Shown piece by piece: positions 42,582-54,652 of a stretch of DNA of 64,000 nt; position 1 is the stretch's first letter, and the number at the start of each line of letters is the position of its first letter. The notes beneath the pieces are model-generated. The model did not search any database. It was not told where the DNA came from and saw nothing but the letters and a program-made list of their open reading frames with translations. The DNA comes from Neonectria sp. B-13 (lineage: Eukaryota; Ascomycota; Sordariomycetes; Hypocreales; Nectriaceae): NCBI GenBank assembly GCA_002682825.1, contig NOKP01000009.1, positions 1,116,001-1,180,000 of the forward strand. Direction: 5' to 3'. The translations under genes and the position numbers were made by a program.

Positions 42582-45500
42582 ATGGCGGGCAAGCCCGACA
42601 GCGCCAAAGAGCCGGGCAGCATGCAGGCCCAGTTCAGCGCCATCGTCGACGACGCCGCCAAACGCTTCTCCGACTCGTCCGGCGCGAAGCTCGACGACTT
42701 CCTCAACCCGCCGATGAAGTCGGTCGCCGACCTGACGCGCCAGCTGGACGTGCAGAACGGCAGCTTCGCCGAGTTCCGCGCCAGGCGGCAGAAAATCTTC
42801 AGCGTCCTGGCCGCCGCGCTGTCGCCCGTCGAGATCATCGGCGGCATCGTCGCCGGCGCCGCGTCCGAGGCCTTTGAGCCGGCCGAGGGCATCTTCGGCG
42901 CCGTGGCGTATCTGATCAACGGCGCTCGCAATGTGTCGTCCGTCTACGACTCCATCGTCGAGTTGTTTGAGCAGTTGAAGGTGAGCCCCGCACGCTTCGT
43001 GGAAGAACCCAGGCTAACTATCGCAGGACTTCACCTCAAGACTCGAGGTATACGTAAAGCACGAAATGTCCATCTCTCTGCGGGAGAAACTCATCTCCAT
43101 TCTGGCTACTCTATTCGAGGTTCTCGTGCTGGCCACCAAGGAAGTCAAACGCGGCCGCGTCAAGGCCTACTTCAAGAGCATCTTCGGCACCGAAAGCCAG
43201 GTCCAACCCGCCCTCGAGAAGCTCAAGGCCCTCACCGTCGGCGAGGAGAGACAGGTCATCGCCGAGACGTACGGCGGCGTGTCTCAGCTCAATGTCAAGA
43301 CGGACCGTATCGGAGACACGACGGACCGCGTGGAAGTTAAGACGGATCGCATGGAAGCCCTCGTCAACCAAGTCGACCAGAACGTGACGTCGCTGCGGGC
43401 CGAGGCTCGCGAGCGGACCAACGCTGCGCACAAGGATAAACTAAAGGAGATCCTGGAGCCGTCTCCGTTCCCCGAGGACTTCTTCTCCCTCTTCAACAAG
43501 TCGAGGGTAGAAGGCACCGGCGACTGGATCCTCAAGGACGAAGGACTGCAGTCCTGGCTCCAGACGGAAACCCAGTTCCTCTGGATCTGCGGAGCGGCGG
43601 GGACTGGAAAGTCTTTCCTGACGACCCGGCTGATCACCTGGGGCTCCGAGAACCTCTCCCACCTAGCATACTTCTACTTCCGAGACAACAACCCCGAGAC
43701 GAGATCGGTCCTCCAAGCGCTACGGGACGTCGCCTACCAAATCAGCGAGAGCGACGCCTTCTACGCAAAGCAGCTGCTCAAGCTCCTGCATAGCGGCGAC
43801 GAGATCAAGACCATCCCCAGCGCCTTCCGGAAGCTCCTCGTGCAGCCGTTCCAGGACGACCTGCGCGAGAAGACCATCTTCATCTTCCTCGACGGCATCG
43901 ACGAGGCCGACCAGGGCGAGGTGCAGGAGCTGCTTGACCAGCTTTCCACCGACGACGACACGGATCGACGGCCAGACCACTGCAAGGTCCAGGTCGCACT
44001 CATCGGAAGACCGCATCTGACCGAGACTGTGACGTTTGCGTTGGATCCGTTCGCCGAGGGACAGGTGGTTACGACGCTACACGTTACTCCTGACCGCAAC
44101 GCCAAAGACGTCAGCTCTTTCATCGCGGAGGGTGTCTTCCACTCGCGAATCCTCAGCCGGATGCCCATCGACTTCAAGTACGACGTGATCGAAGCCATGG
44201 AGTCGCAGGTCGACGGGCTGTTTATCCTCGCCAAGTTTATGCTGGCCGAGCTCAGCCGAAAGCGACACCCTCGGTCGATTCTGCAAAGTCTCCAGTCCTA
44301 CCCCAAGGAGATCAACGGCATGTTGATGCGGTCGCTCAAGAGTCTTTCCGCAACCATGTCCGACGACGAGGCCAAGGACCTCAACGAGATGCTGGGCTGG
44401 GTGGCTTGCGCGGAGGAGGTGCTGACTCTGGAGCAGCTCGAGGCCGTCCTCATTCTCAAGTTTGGGGATCCTCCTATTCGTCTGGAGGAGACGGTGCGGG
44501 GCCAGTATGCCTGCTTTTTCGAGCTCGAGCGAGAGGACGGCTTGACGACCGACGACCTGATCAAGGAGCACGAGAGGAAGCACCGCAAGAGCCCCGATGG
44601 CTCGGGCAGACGATCTAGCTCTGCCAGACGCCCGAGTTCCAGCTCGACCAGGCGTCCAAGCTCAGGCAACAATGGCAGCCCGAGGCGACCAAGCGTCTTT
44701 GCCAGCTCCGACGGACAGCTTGATCTCATCAGGAACCTGTCTCCCGGCCGGCGTCGCAGCCCGGCGTCACAGCTGTCTCCGAACCACAGCCCCGGCCGCA
44801 GTCCGGCTCGGCCGTACAGCCCAGCGCGACCGTACAGCCCGACAGCAAGCCCCGACCTCTTCGACCCGGTCAACGAGATGGAGTTTCGATCCAACAAATC
44901 AACCACGTGGGTCTCCTTCTTCCACACATCGGTCAAGGAGTTCTTCAGCAAGGAAAACTCCACCACGGTCCGGTCTGAGGCGGACAGCCCGGCGATCGGG
45001 TTTGATCCTACAGCTGCTCGGGTCCACATCCTCAAAACATGTCTGTCGATCTTCACAGACAAGGCTTGGTTTGAAAAGTATGATCTGGGCGAGGGACGTC
45101 AAGGTATCAAGGAGTACGCCGCGTGGTACTGGCAGGAACATCTCGCGGCTATCGACCCGGCCACGATCCCCTCTGTCGATAAGCGCCTTCTCGGACCACA
45201 AATATACAAAATACTTACTGACGACGACGTCATCCTCGACTGGAGCATACTGTACGAAAAGAACAACGAAGGACTGGAGGTTCTAACCGATCACAACATC
45301 AAGGGTCTCCGGAAGTGGATGAGCGACCCGGACGTTCTGTCGTCTCTCACCCCCGAAGCCAGAGACTGGACTACAAAGGGTGTTTCCGAGTCGCCCGGAA
45401 TCTTCAAGCCACTGGGTGCCCTTTACGCGAGGGCATGGCTATCGGATGAGTTTCACAAGTACATCCCCACCCTCTTCTGCTTCAAGATCGTCCACGCCAT

Positions 45501-47157
45501 CGCCTTCATGCAAGAGGGCTATTCGTGGTCTCACACCAACACGCACTGGACGGATATCCCAGTCGGCGAGAGGATTGCTAACGCAGCGGACTGGGCCAAG
45601 ATAAAAGAAACGGCGCACTACCACCGACGCTTGGGAAGCACTTACTTGACGAACGGGATGCACAGCAAGGCGCTCTCGCATTACGACCAGGCTCTGGCTC
45701 TGGACCACAACAGCGTCGAGACGTGTGGCCGCATTGCATTCTGTCTGTCCAAGGACGGTCGCTTCAAGGAGGCTCTGGAGCAGGCGCTCAAGTGCGAGTC
45801 GATCGAGGAGGCGAGCATTGCCGGGGGGAAACTCGACGGACCAGGGCTTGCAAGCACCAAGTGGCGTCTGTACAAAGACCACATCTTGATTGCCGAGTGC
45901 TACGGTGAAATCGGACAGTCGGAAAACGCCTTGAAGTACTTCCAAAAGGCCATCAAGAGCTCGAAGGAGGCGTTCCTCGGCAAGGTGGAGTCGTTTGATT
46001 CGGAGATTGGGTATCTCGAGCTGCTGGCCGTTGAGAACCGCCACGGAGATGTGATGAAGTTCCTCCACGAGCTGGCTGGTCAAGTCACCGATGCCCAGAG
46101 CGATAGAACGCGACTGGTCGACATCCTCTTGGAGGAGCACAACAAGCCCCTGGTTATCGACTGGATGCCAAGGGCCGCGAGCAAAGCAGGCGAGGCCGAT
46201 TTCCTAATCGAGCAGCTCCAGTCATCCATTGAGCTCGCCCACGAGATCCGAGATCCGCTCAAGGCCTTGTACCTCCGACACTCTCTCGGCGCAACGTACG
46301 CATACAGCCGCGACGTTCAGAGGGCTATTTCTCTCTTTGAGCAGATTTCATTCCTCGAATATCGGCCGCGAGGAAACGTACCCACACGGCAAGCGTACGC
46401 CTTGGCCTTCCAGAAGCTAGCGTCCTTGTACAAGGTCGAGATCCTCCACGCCGGGCTCAAGACGCCGGAGGCGGGCGGTTGGATCAAGAAGCTGGAGAGG
46501 GTCCAGATCCAGCAGAGCAAGCACCAGAACCAGGACATGCCGCTGAACATGGTGGGATCGGACATCAACGTCGCGGCCATCTACCTCGCTCTGTTCTATC
46601 GGCTCTTGGGACGAAAGGAGGAGGCCGACCCGTTGCTGAGGACACTCATCATGGACAGCTTAGAGATTCTCTCAGACGAGGACGCCCAGAACGACGAGTA
46701 CGCACTCGAAAACCTCCTCTGTCTCCTGATCGCCGCCGACGATATCGAGAACGCGCGGGCGCTGAGCCAATCCATGCGCAAGCTCGACGTCCACGCGCTC
46801 ATCAGCACACCAGCCGACTCCCCAGTCGTACAGCGCCTGGAGCCGAAGCTGCCGGAGATCCAGTCGATGCAGCACAGTTGCGCGCAGTGTCTCGACTACA
46901 TCTCGCCGTCGGAGGAGTACAGCATGTGCGAGTACTGCATGGAGAGCTACTGCAAGCGGTGTCTAGAGGCGACCAAGAAGGACGGCAACAAGACGAGCGA
47001 CCACCGGTCGGACCTGATCTGTCGGGGCGACCACGTGTGGTTTACGGTGCCGCCGCTGACTCGGGTCTTGCATCGAGGAGAGATTCTGCTTGTCAATGGC
47101 GGAATTGCGAGTTTTGCCGAGTGGAAGAGTGCGTTGCAGCAGCGATGGAGCTGGTGA
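42582..47157 (+). CDS. Goodbye-NACHT-TPR protein (fungal NLR-like) with ZZ-like C terminus
   Basis: A 1509-residue STAND NTPase with one 46-nt intron (42981-43026). Residues 1-215 resemble the fungal Goodbye N-terminal domain (FSAIVDDAAKRF, PAEGIFGAVAYLI, VLATKEVKRGRVKAYFK). Residues 222-255 form a VKTDR-type heptad-like repeat. The NACHT core follows, with Walker A GAAGTGKS (322-329) and Walker B IFLDGIDEAD (about 419-428). Residues 652-745 are a Ser/Arg/Pro-rich, clearly disordered linker interrupting the region after NACHT. TPR-like helices start near 960 (YLTNGMHSKALSHYDQAL). The last 90 residues hold CxxC-x12-CxxC-x4-CxxC (Cys1418-Cys1445) and later His/Cys, like a ZZ zinc finger. Such proteins are thought to oligomerise on a trigger and act in non-self response; the ligand is unknown. 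The ATG is in ATCATGGCG context. Confidence 0.88.
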
Positions 47158-47624
47158 ATGAGGTGCAGATAGAAGCTGGCGATGATACCATGATGGGAGA
47201 GACGGGGTCATGTCGATGAGCCTGAGGCCGTGCGCTGAGAGCTGTCTTTCAACTGAGCTCTACCTCGGCTATTGACGACTCGATTGTATAGGTAGTTTAC
47301 GTGCTTGCATAGATTAGAGCAAATACATAGACTAGGTAATAAAGCCAACACTACTCAGTTTACGCACCAGGGATCTTTTCCATGCTGAATGACACGCGCC
47401 CTTGATAAGTGCTATAACCTCGGTGTATCGGCAGCTTGGTGAGACCACTGCAAGGGCGCTGCGCTACAGCGACATCGGCAGCTAAACGAATGCACGTCCA
47501 GCGCAGCTGCATCTGTGAGGTGACGAAATACTAGTCCATCATCCACATCCATCCCCCACGTTTTCCAACTCCAAAAAGTTCATCGTGCTCCCCAACCCGC
47601 GACCGAAACCCTCTCCACTCCACC
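47158..47624. other. Spacer upstream of citrate carrier gene
   Basis: 3' end of the NACHT gene and promoter of the carrier gene. Nothing else recognised. Confidence 0.5.
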
Positions 47625-48803
47625 ATGGCAACGGCTTCCGCTCCCCAGGGCGAGGGGGCGCCCGAGAAGAAGAAGACCCCCAGTGCCATGCGCTCCATCT
47701 TGGCTGGTTCGACCGCCGGCGCCCTGGAAATCTGTAAGCTCTTCATCCATGGATTGTCCTGGCGTCATAACCTCGGAAGACTGACTTGTACCTAGCCATC
47801 ACATATCCCGCCGAATGTACGTCGCTGCGAATGCACCTCCACACAGAAACCGGTCGAGCTACGACAAGAGAGGACGTATAGGATGTATCAGGAACTGATT
47901 GGAGACTCTAGTCGCAAAGACCAGGTCGCAGTTGAACCGCCGGTTGGCAGCGGGCCAGAAGCTGCCATGGCCGCCCTTTGGCAAGCAGTGGTACGCCGGC
48001 TGCACCACGCTGATCATTGGCAACTCGGCCAAGGCTGGTATCCGTACGTGGAGCTCGTCTGCTGAGTCTCGTGCTGCTGGGCAGGTGGCAGGCTAACACT
48101 GCGTAGGATTCGTCGCCTTTGATCAGTACAAGAGCATGCTCGTCGATGCCGACGGTAAGCTCTCCGGACCTCGCACCGTCCTCGCCGGCTTCGGCGCTGG
48201 CGTCACCGAGTCGCTGCTCGCCGTGACGCCAACGGAGAGCATCAAGACGACTCTGTGAGTTGCCCCTGCTTACCACCACGCAGCCCACTAACACGCCCCA
48301 GCATCGACGACCGCAAGCTGCCCAAGCCCCGGCTCCGCGGCTTCCTCCACGCCGTGCCCATCATCGCGCGCGAGCGCGGCCTCCGCGGCTTCTTCCAGGG
48401 CCTGGTCCCCACGACGGCGCGCCAGGCGGCCAACAGCGCCACGCGCTTCACCTCGTACACCTTCCTCAAGCAGCTGGCCGAATCGTACACGGCACCGGGC
48501 GAGAAGCTGGGCGCGGTGGGCACCTTTGCCATGGGCGGGCTCGCGGGCGTCATCACCGTCTACGTGACACAGCCGCTGGACACCATCAAGACGCGCATGC
48601 AGAGCATCGAGGCCCGCAGCATGTACGGCAACTCGTTCAAGTGCGCCAGCATGATCTTCAAGCAGGAGGGCGTCCTGACCTTCTGGAGCGGTGCGCTGCC
48701 GCGGCTGGCGAGGCTGGTGCTGAGCGGAGGAATTGTCTTTACGATGTACGAGAAGAGCATGGAGATGATGGCCCAGCTGGACCCCGAGATGAAGTACATC
48801 TAG
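47625..48803 (+). CDS. CTP1: Mitochondrial tricarboxylate (citrate) carrier
   Basis: A 303-residue inner-membrane carrier that exchanges citrate for malate or other tricarboxylates. Five exons, with introns 47734-47795, 47817-47911, 48044-48106 and 48255-48301; exon 2 is only 21 nt. The three mitochondrial-carrier repeats are visible with signatures PAEFAKTR, PTESIKTTL and PLDTIKTRM. The second signature, with a Glu and IKT, is characteristic of citrate carriers, as is GLVPTTARQAANSATRF. Six helices fit the length. The start ATG is in ACCATGGCA context. Identification is strong from signatures; the symbol is by analogy with yeast. Confidence 0.93.
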
Positions 48804-49070
48804 GTGGATGCCCGGATGGGATGTTCTGGCGCTAGTACAGGTGTAAAACTCGGGTTGATACAGCTAATATACAGGCATGTAGATATAAAATACATAATCC
48901 GGCGTCGTATCATGGGTATCCTTTGCGCGCCGGCAAACCATGGCTCGTTTGTCGTCTTATAGTGACGACTCGATTTTCTATCCTCTTTTGCCGCCTTCTC
49001 GTGACGATCTTCATTGTGTGTCCCGTCTCGTTCGTGTGTTCTCGACTCGTTCGCTTGCTGGTTGCTGGCA
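48804..49070. other. Convergent 3' spacer
   Basis: 3' ends of the carrier and Cbp6-like genes. Confidence 0.5.
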
Positions 49071-49527
49071 TTACTGGAATCTGATCATGCCAGAGAGCCT
49101 CTTGCCCAATCGCTCGAGCCAAGACCGGTTGGGGGCCTCGTCAATCTCCCTCACCAGGTCCTCGAAGTATGAGGGCTGGCTCTTGGGCTGCAGCATGGGG
49201 CCCTTGAGCTCAAACTATGCAATCGTCAGTAAACCGAGGTTCCCGTTTTCAGCGAAAGTGACTAACCCGATCGCTGTACCGGTCCTGCAGGAGAAACTGC
49301 AGCGCCTTGGCCTTGGACAACTCCTCCACCTCCATCGAGGGCTGGTAGTTCTGGTATCGCTCGGCGACGGCCTTGCCGAGGACATCCTGCAGCTGGTGGT
49401 CCGGACGGAGGGCCTGCTGGGGCCACCGGGCGAAGACCTCCTGGTAGATTTTGTACTGGAGCATTGGTTAGCTGAGAGGTTCTATCTTGGCAGGCGAATC
49501 GGTCCGTACTGATACTGAGCGCGACAT
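49071..49527 (-). CDS. Cbp6/UQCC2-like mitochondrial complex III assembly factor
   Basis: A 114-residue protein in three exons (introns 49456-49515 and 49215-49266). Exon 1 encodes just MSRS, which joins YKIYQEVFARWPQQALRP. The body is helical and basic, continuing with LQDVLGKAVAERYQNY and ending in PSYFEDLVREIDEAPNRSWLER...LSGMIRFQ. The layout and the C-terminal aromatic-basic tail resemble Cbp6 of yeast and UQCC2 of animals, which hold newly made cytochrome b during complex III assembly in mitochondria. The similarity is from memory and moderate, and another small mitochondrial assembly protein remains possible. Splice sites are good, including a CTAAC branch site before the first acceptor. 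Confidence 0.65.
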
Positions 49528-50541
49528 GGTGAATTGAGGCTGAGGGTCGTGCGTGGGGTAGACGGGGACTGCGCTGAGGAGCGGTTATCCACGACGTCAA
49601 CGAAATCCGCCAAACCATGTGAAGAAATTCCATAGGACAGTGTATCGCGGACAGTGCGTGGCCGAATTGGGACTGTTTCTAGGTAGCACCCGATTGGACG
49701 GGGGTCTGTGCTGTGGTAAGTTCCCTGCCTTAGGCACTAATTGGTCTGGACCCTTGTCGTACGAATGCGATTGCCTCATCACCCGACGGGCAGTGCTTGC
49801 GGAGATGTGGACGCAGTGGAGTCAGCCCGCCGAGAGACCCTGCGTTTGGAGTCCTTGACGCGCCGCCACGCCCGAGAATACGTAATCAAAGATTCAAGAC
49901 TCCAAGAGCGGACAAGCCTGGGGGAACATAACATGGCTGAGGTCGTCTGAGTCGACGGCCGCGTGCTCCGTCTCGTGCTCCGTAATCTTCTCCGCAACCT
50001 ACCATCCGTCCATTCCCGTTCCGTCGCCTTCGGTTCGAGGTTGACCCAGACCCTAAGTTACAGCCTCAGCTACGCACCTTGGCACCCCCTAAAACGCCCG
50101 CTGCGACGCCAACTGCCCCCTGGAACCTACCGCTGCCGCCTATCCTACAGGCTGCCGCCCGCTAACCGGTCGCATCCCGTTACCTGACTAAGGCGAATCC
50201 CCCTCAGTCCCTCTGACCATCCCGTCTCCGACGTTCCCTTGATTTCTGTTCTCCTGGGTCGCCACTGCGGGTTTGCTTGCATTGAACACTCCGTTCCTTA
50301 TCTGATTTCTTTGTTTCTCATTTCTTCTGCTCGATACTTTTATTTCCTGTCCCCCCTCGTCGACGCCTTTGTCCAGCGAGAGCCCGCGCTGCCCTGCGTC
50401 TGTGAATCTTTGCCGGAGAGTACCTGTCCGGATACTTGCGGAATCACGAGGCCAATCTCGGAGGCAGCCAACACCAACGCCGACACCGCCAAACAACCAT
50501 TCCCCGTCCATCTCCATCTTCAACCCCATCCACAATCCATC
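49528..50541. other. Divergent promoter region, no gene seen
   Basis: About 1 kb between divergent genes, C/T-rich towards 50270-50540 where the Bsd2-like 5' UTR is expected. Open frames here are not supported. Confidence 0.5.
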
Positions 50542-51673
50542 ATGGCTGGACGATACGAACGAGTACGTACCCGCGCATCGCATCTCGTCGCACTTGACGT
50601 GTTCCTCCCTCTAGGCCTCTCTTCTAACCGCCGACATCTTCAGGTCAACGCTCAAGACGACGACGACGTCAGCAGCCCCGTCGACTCTCGAAGCCTCCAC
50701 CCCGTCCCCAACTCGCCGCCTCCCTCATTTCACTCTCGCGCCTCCTCTCCCAACCGCCGCAACGTCGACACCGACCTCGCCGATGCCTTTGACGACGATG
50801 ACGACAGCGACGACGAAGGCGACGACCGCCAGCGCCTGGTGCGCCAGAACTCAACTCCGGATGCCTCATCGTCAGAGAACGTGAGCACCTGGCAACCCCC
50901 AGTTCAGCCCCCGGCACAGCCTGTCCCTACGCCCTCAGGATCACGGCCCCGAGTCGTCGGCGGCGGTGTTGGGTCCGACGGAGTCTTTGCCAACTTATCC
51001 GCAAGACCCGAAAGCGGCGACCCTGAGAAGGAAAAGGATGAAATGCCACCTGTATGTCCCCGGGATCCCTAATATCCAAGTCTACGAACGCACGCTAACT
51101 CTGTTACAGTCCTATGAGCAGGCCGCCGCCGATGCTGCTCCTCCCTACTGGGAGACGACTATTCTCGCTCCCGGCATGGGTGGCCCCGACGAAGTCTACG
51201 TCGACGGCATGCCCGTCGGTACCTTTTTCTCCTTTGTCTGGAACTTCATGATCTCGACGGCCTTCAAACTCGTCGGCTTCCTCCTCACCTATCTCCTACA
51301 CTCGACTCACGCCGCCAAGAACGGATCCCGTGCCGGTCTTGGCGTCACCCTTATCCAATTCGGCTTCGAAATGAAGGGCGTTTCTGAAGACGAACCACCA
51401 ACGATGAACGGCCCCGACGGATATGCCGCGCCCCCCGACCCCAACTCGCACAACTTCACTGAGGGCGATGTGACGGACGGCGAATGGGGCAGCGTCAGCG
51501 GCGGCGAGTGGCTTGGATATGTACTCATGGTGGTCGGATGGTTCCTCCTGATTAAGAGCGTGGCCGAGTTCCTGCGGGTGCGCCGACACGAGCAGCTGGT
51601 CCTGGCGAGCCCCGACCGAGGGCTAGGCGTTCCTATCATCGCAGACGGCGAGTCAACGGAGCGGGTGGTGTAA
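50542..51673 (+). CDS. Bsd2-like NEDD4-family ubiquitin-ligase adaptor (metal homeostasis)
   Basis: A 330-residue membrane protein in three exons (introns 50563-50643 and 51052-51109). The N-terminal 170 residues are acidic and disordered, and carry a PPSYEQ motif (PPxY) created exactly at the second splice junction. The conserved DUF2370/NDFIP-type region has WETTILAPG, VYVDGMPVGTFFSFVWNFMIS, a membrane hairpin through VGFLLTYLLHSTHAAKNGSRAGLG, and a last helix LGYVLMVVGWFLLIKSV. Bsd2 and relatives bring Rsp5/NEDD4 ubiquitin ligase to membrane cargo such as metal transporters at the Golgi and vacuole. The PPxY motif supports WW-domain binding. The exact cargo cannot be inferred. Confidence 0.88.
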
Positions 51674-52500
51674 CTGGGATTCGGTGTAGATGCGACACGC
51701 ATTGGCGTTACCGCTGTTTGTACATTATTAAGTCTTTTTGCTGAGACACGACGTTGCACTCATGGGCGTTTGGGAGGTTTCCTGGGTTGGATGATGGAGG
51801 GCTGGATTTCTGGGTTTTCTATACATGTCAGTCGCACGTTCTGTCTCGCAGAGACGAACTCACGGTCAAACGACCAAGTTTTCTTAGCAGGGTTGTTAAT
51901 AAAAATCACTTCAGCAATACAGCAGGCTTTCTCTTGTGACTACTATCTGATCCATGACAACAGCTAAGGGCCCGGCCATATCATCTAACATGATACCAAA
52001 GCCGTAGAGAGCATGTATATTCGTGATTGACTCCGGTAGGGCGCCAATCACGCCGTGTATGCGCATATATGAACTGTGGAGTTGCCGACAGTCCGAGCCG
52101 CGGATCGGAAAGCGGCCCCGCACAAGCTCCGTCAGGTCAACGTCAACGTCAACTCAGGAGCATCAATCATCATCCGTCCGAGACACACATCTCACAACGC
52201 GGTAATTCAAGATCAGCGCGTGATTCATTTCCCATCTGTGCTCTTTCCGTCCCAAGTCAAACCCAGCCTTTCTCCAGTCGCTGCTCTCGCATGTCATTCT
52301 CCCGAGCTATCACCCCGCACTCACTCCACCAAGAGATAAAGCGCTTCTTCCCCATATCATCAACTCTTTGAAGTCGTTCCAATCTGGCGCCAACAACTAG
52401 ACGTTTTGTTTGGTGTCTTCCCTTGAATAGACTACTCACACCTCGGCACGGCCGATCTATCGTCTCGACAACTAAGACCCAGTTTCGACGGCATTTAGAC
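51674..52500. other. Spacer between Bsd2-like and PCMT genes
   Basis: 3' region and promoter of two genes on the same strand. Contains a minor run of TCAACG units near 52136-52152. No gene seen. Confidence 0.5.
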
Positions 52501-53322
52501 ATGGCGTGGAGGTCCTCTGGAGCGTCCAACGCGGCGCTCATCGACAACATGTGGAAGAATGGGCTGATTACGGATCCCCGTGTCAAAGAAGCTTTCCTCA
52601 AGGTACTTTTCCCTTTACTATCGTATTGAACCTTCACCTCTGACGCCTCCAGGTCGACCGCGCCCACTATTCTCCCGGCATGCCGTATCAAGACTCCCCT
52701 CAGCCCATCGGCCACGACGCCACCATCTCAGCACCACACATGCACGCCGCCGCCATCGAGCACATGCTCTCCTACGTGCTGCCCTCGAGCGCGTCGCCCG
52801 CCCCGCGCATTCTCGACGTCGGCTCTGGCTCGGGGTACCTGACGCACGTGCTGGCCGAGCTCGTCGGCGACCGTGGGCTCGTCGTCGGCCTGGAGCACAT
52901 TGAGGCACTGAAGATGCTGGGCGAGACTAACATGAGCAAGAGTGCCGAGGGGAGGAGGTTTCTGATGAGCGAAAAGGTGCGGTTCCGGGTTGGTGATGGG
53001 CGCAAGGGGTGGAATGAGCCGGCGAGGGAGGGGGAGGATGCGCTGGGAGGAGGGTGGGATGTCATCCATGTTGGTGCATCGGCTGTAGAGGTCCATCCGC
53101 AGTTGCTGGAGCAGATGAAGGCTCCGGGTTGGTAAGTCACCAGGAAGCTTCCCAGAGGCACAATGCTAACGCTATCGCAGCATGTTCATCCCCGTGGACG
53201 ACGACGAGGACGGTTATAGCCAACATGTCTGGCGGATCGAGAAGGATGGCAATGGGGAGATTACCAAGAAGAAGTTGTTTGGAGTGCGATACGTTCCTTT
53301 GACGGATGCACCAAGGAGATGA
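52501..53322 (+). CDS. Protein-L-isoaspartate O-methyltransferase
   Basis: A 240-residue SAM-dependent enzyme that methylates L-isoaspartyl residues in damaged proteins to start their repair; cytosolic. Introns 52603-52652 and 53132-53180. The N terminus [23 protein letters not shown] is the usual PCMT start, followed by the substrate-pocket segment DRAHYSP...[18 protein letters not shown] motif [18 protein letters not shown] and [23 protein letters not shown]. Exon 3 supplies the final strands (CMFIPVDD...QHVWRIEKD). The family length is about 225-240 residues, which fits. Confidence 0.94.
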
Positions 53323-53668
53323 TGCGACTTGGGGTCGGAGAAAGGATGGGACATGGACACGGCAGCATATAATTATGACCAGTTTGACAGATGATACCAG
53401 GCTTAATTCACAACCCAATAACCTTTCATCGAAGGAATAGACTCATTCTTTACACGCATCACGTTCCATAAGGTTTCTCGTTTCTGACGAACCAGTCAGC
53501 AGCTAATGAATCTGAAGTTGGCTTGCTTAGATCAGATATTAACAAAGAAACCAATTTGACATACACAACTTCGTTCAATATGCCCAGCACTTAGTTCTCG
53601 GGTCCTTTCACCAAACAACCCCTAATTTCTCTCTCCTAATTGTATACTGGCTTCTTCCAAACTTGTCA
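53323..53668. other. Convergent 3' spacer
   Basis: 3' ends of the PCMT and WSC genes; nothing else recognised. Confidence 0.5.
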
Positions 53669-54652
53669 TTACATGATGTACACAAGAACAACAACAGCCA
53701 CCACCGCAGAAAGAACGCCACCAGCGATCGTCTTCGCAGCACCGCTGGTGATGACATGGTTGCAAGCCGAGTCGACGCAGTTCTCATCCTGTCCAGCGGG
53801 AGTCTCCACGGGCTTCTCAGCCTTGACCTTGTCGCCGCAACCCTCACCTGAGCAAGCAGGGGGGGTAACGACCTTGCAGTGTTTGCCCTCGCATGCCGTA
53901 GGAGTAACGACTGTGATATGCTCGTTGCCGGTCTCGCAGTCTTCACAAGGGGGAGTCTCGATGATCTCGACGTGCCCCTCGCTCGACTCGCAGTCGCCAT
54001 CACACACAGGCGGCGGCTTAGACGGAGCGCAACCGCCAGACGGGCAACCATGATAGGTCATGTTGGAAGGGTAAACTCCCTTGACGATGGGCAGCAAGTG
54101 CTCGTTGCAGCCCTCGCCGGGGCACTCGCTGGCCTTGTTGCGGAACGGACAGTCGACGACTTCAGGCGGGCATCCAGCCGGCTCCTCTGAGACGACGGAC
54201 TCTTCATCCTCGTCCTCGTCCTCGTCCTCATCCAGGCAGTCCTCCTCGTCGTCATCGGGGTCTTCACGGTTATCGGCCTTCTGGTACAGGTTGAAGACAA
54301 TAGGGCCGCCACCGAACCCACCACCTCCACAGAGGCCGGACTTGGTGTCGTTGCTGATGCATCGGATATTACACCGCGCCTCGTCAACAACGGTATACGT
54401 AACGGCGATGTCGCTGGTGGCATCGTCGCAGTGGCATCCACCGCCAATAGCCACATGGTCGGACTTGAACGTGTCTGCACACGCTTTCTCGCACACCTGC
54501 GGGAGGAAGTTGTTGATGAAGGCGGGCGAGAAGGGGAACTCTGCCAGGTCGATCTCGGCGCAGCCGACGTACTCGTATCCGGCGGTAGCGAAGTCGGCCT
54601 GGGCCACGGCGACGGCGGCTAGCAGGCCGGTGATGAGAATGGAGCGAGACAT
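53669..54652 (-). CDS. WSC-domain GPI-anchored cell-surface protein
   Basis: An intronless 327-residue protein with a signal peptide (ILITGLLAAVAVAQA). It has one Cys-rich WSC-like domain (EYVGCAEID ... CEKACADTF ... GGGCHCDD ... CNIRCISND ... GLCGGGG ... FNLYQK), then an acidic Asp/Glu run, a region with regularly spaced Cys pairs such as CPSGGC, CEDC, CEGKHC and CSGEGC, and a C-terminal hydrophobic tail (TIAGGVLSAVVAVVVLVYIM) of the kind replaced by a GPI anchor. WSC domains bind cell-wall sugars or act in wall-stress sensing. No cytoplasmic signalling tail exists, so a structural or binding role is more likely than a sensor role. Confidence 0.82.
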   Translation of the reverse strand: MSRSILITGLLAAVAVAQADFATAGYEYVGCAEIDLAEFPFSPAFINNFLPQVCEKACADTFKSDHVAIGGGCHCDDATSDIAVTYTVVDEARCNIRCISNDTKSGLCGGGGFGGGPIVFNLYQKADNREDPDDDEEDCLDEDEDEDEDEESVVSEEPAGCPPEVVDCPFRNKASECPGEGCNEHLLPIVKGVYPSNMTYHGCPSGGCAPSKPPPVCDGDCESSEGHVEIIETPPCEDCETGNEHITVVTPTACEGKHCKVVTPPACSGEGCGDKVKAEKPVETPAGQDENCVDSACNHVITSGAAKTIAGGVLSAVVAVVVLVYIM

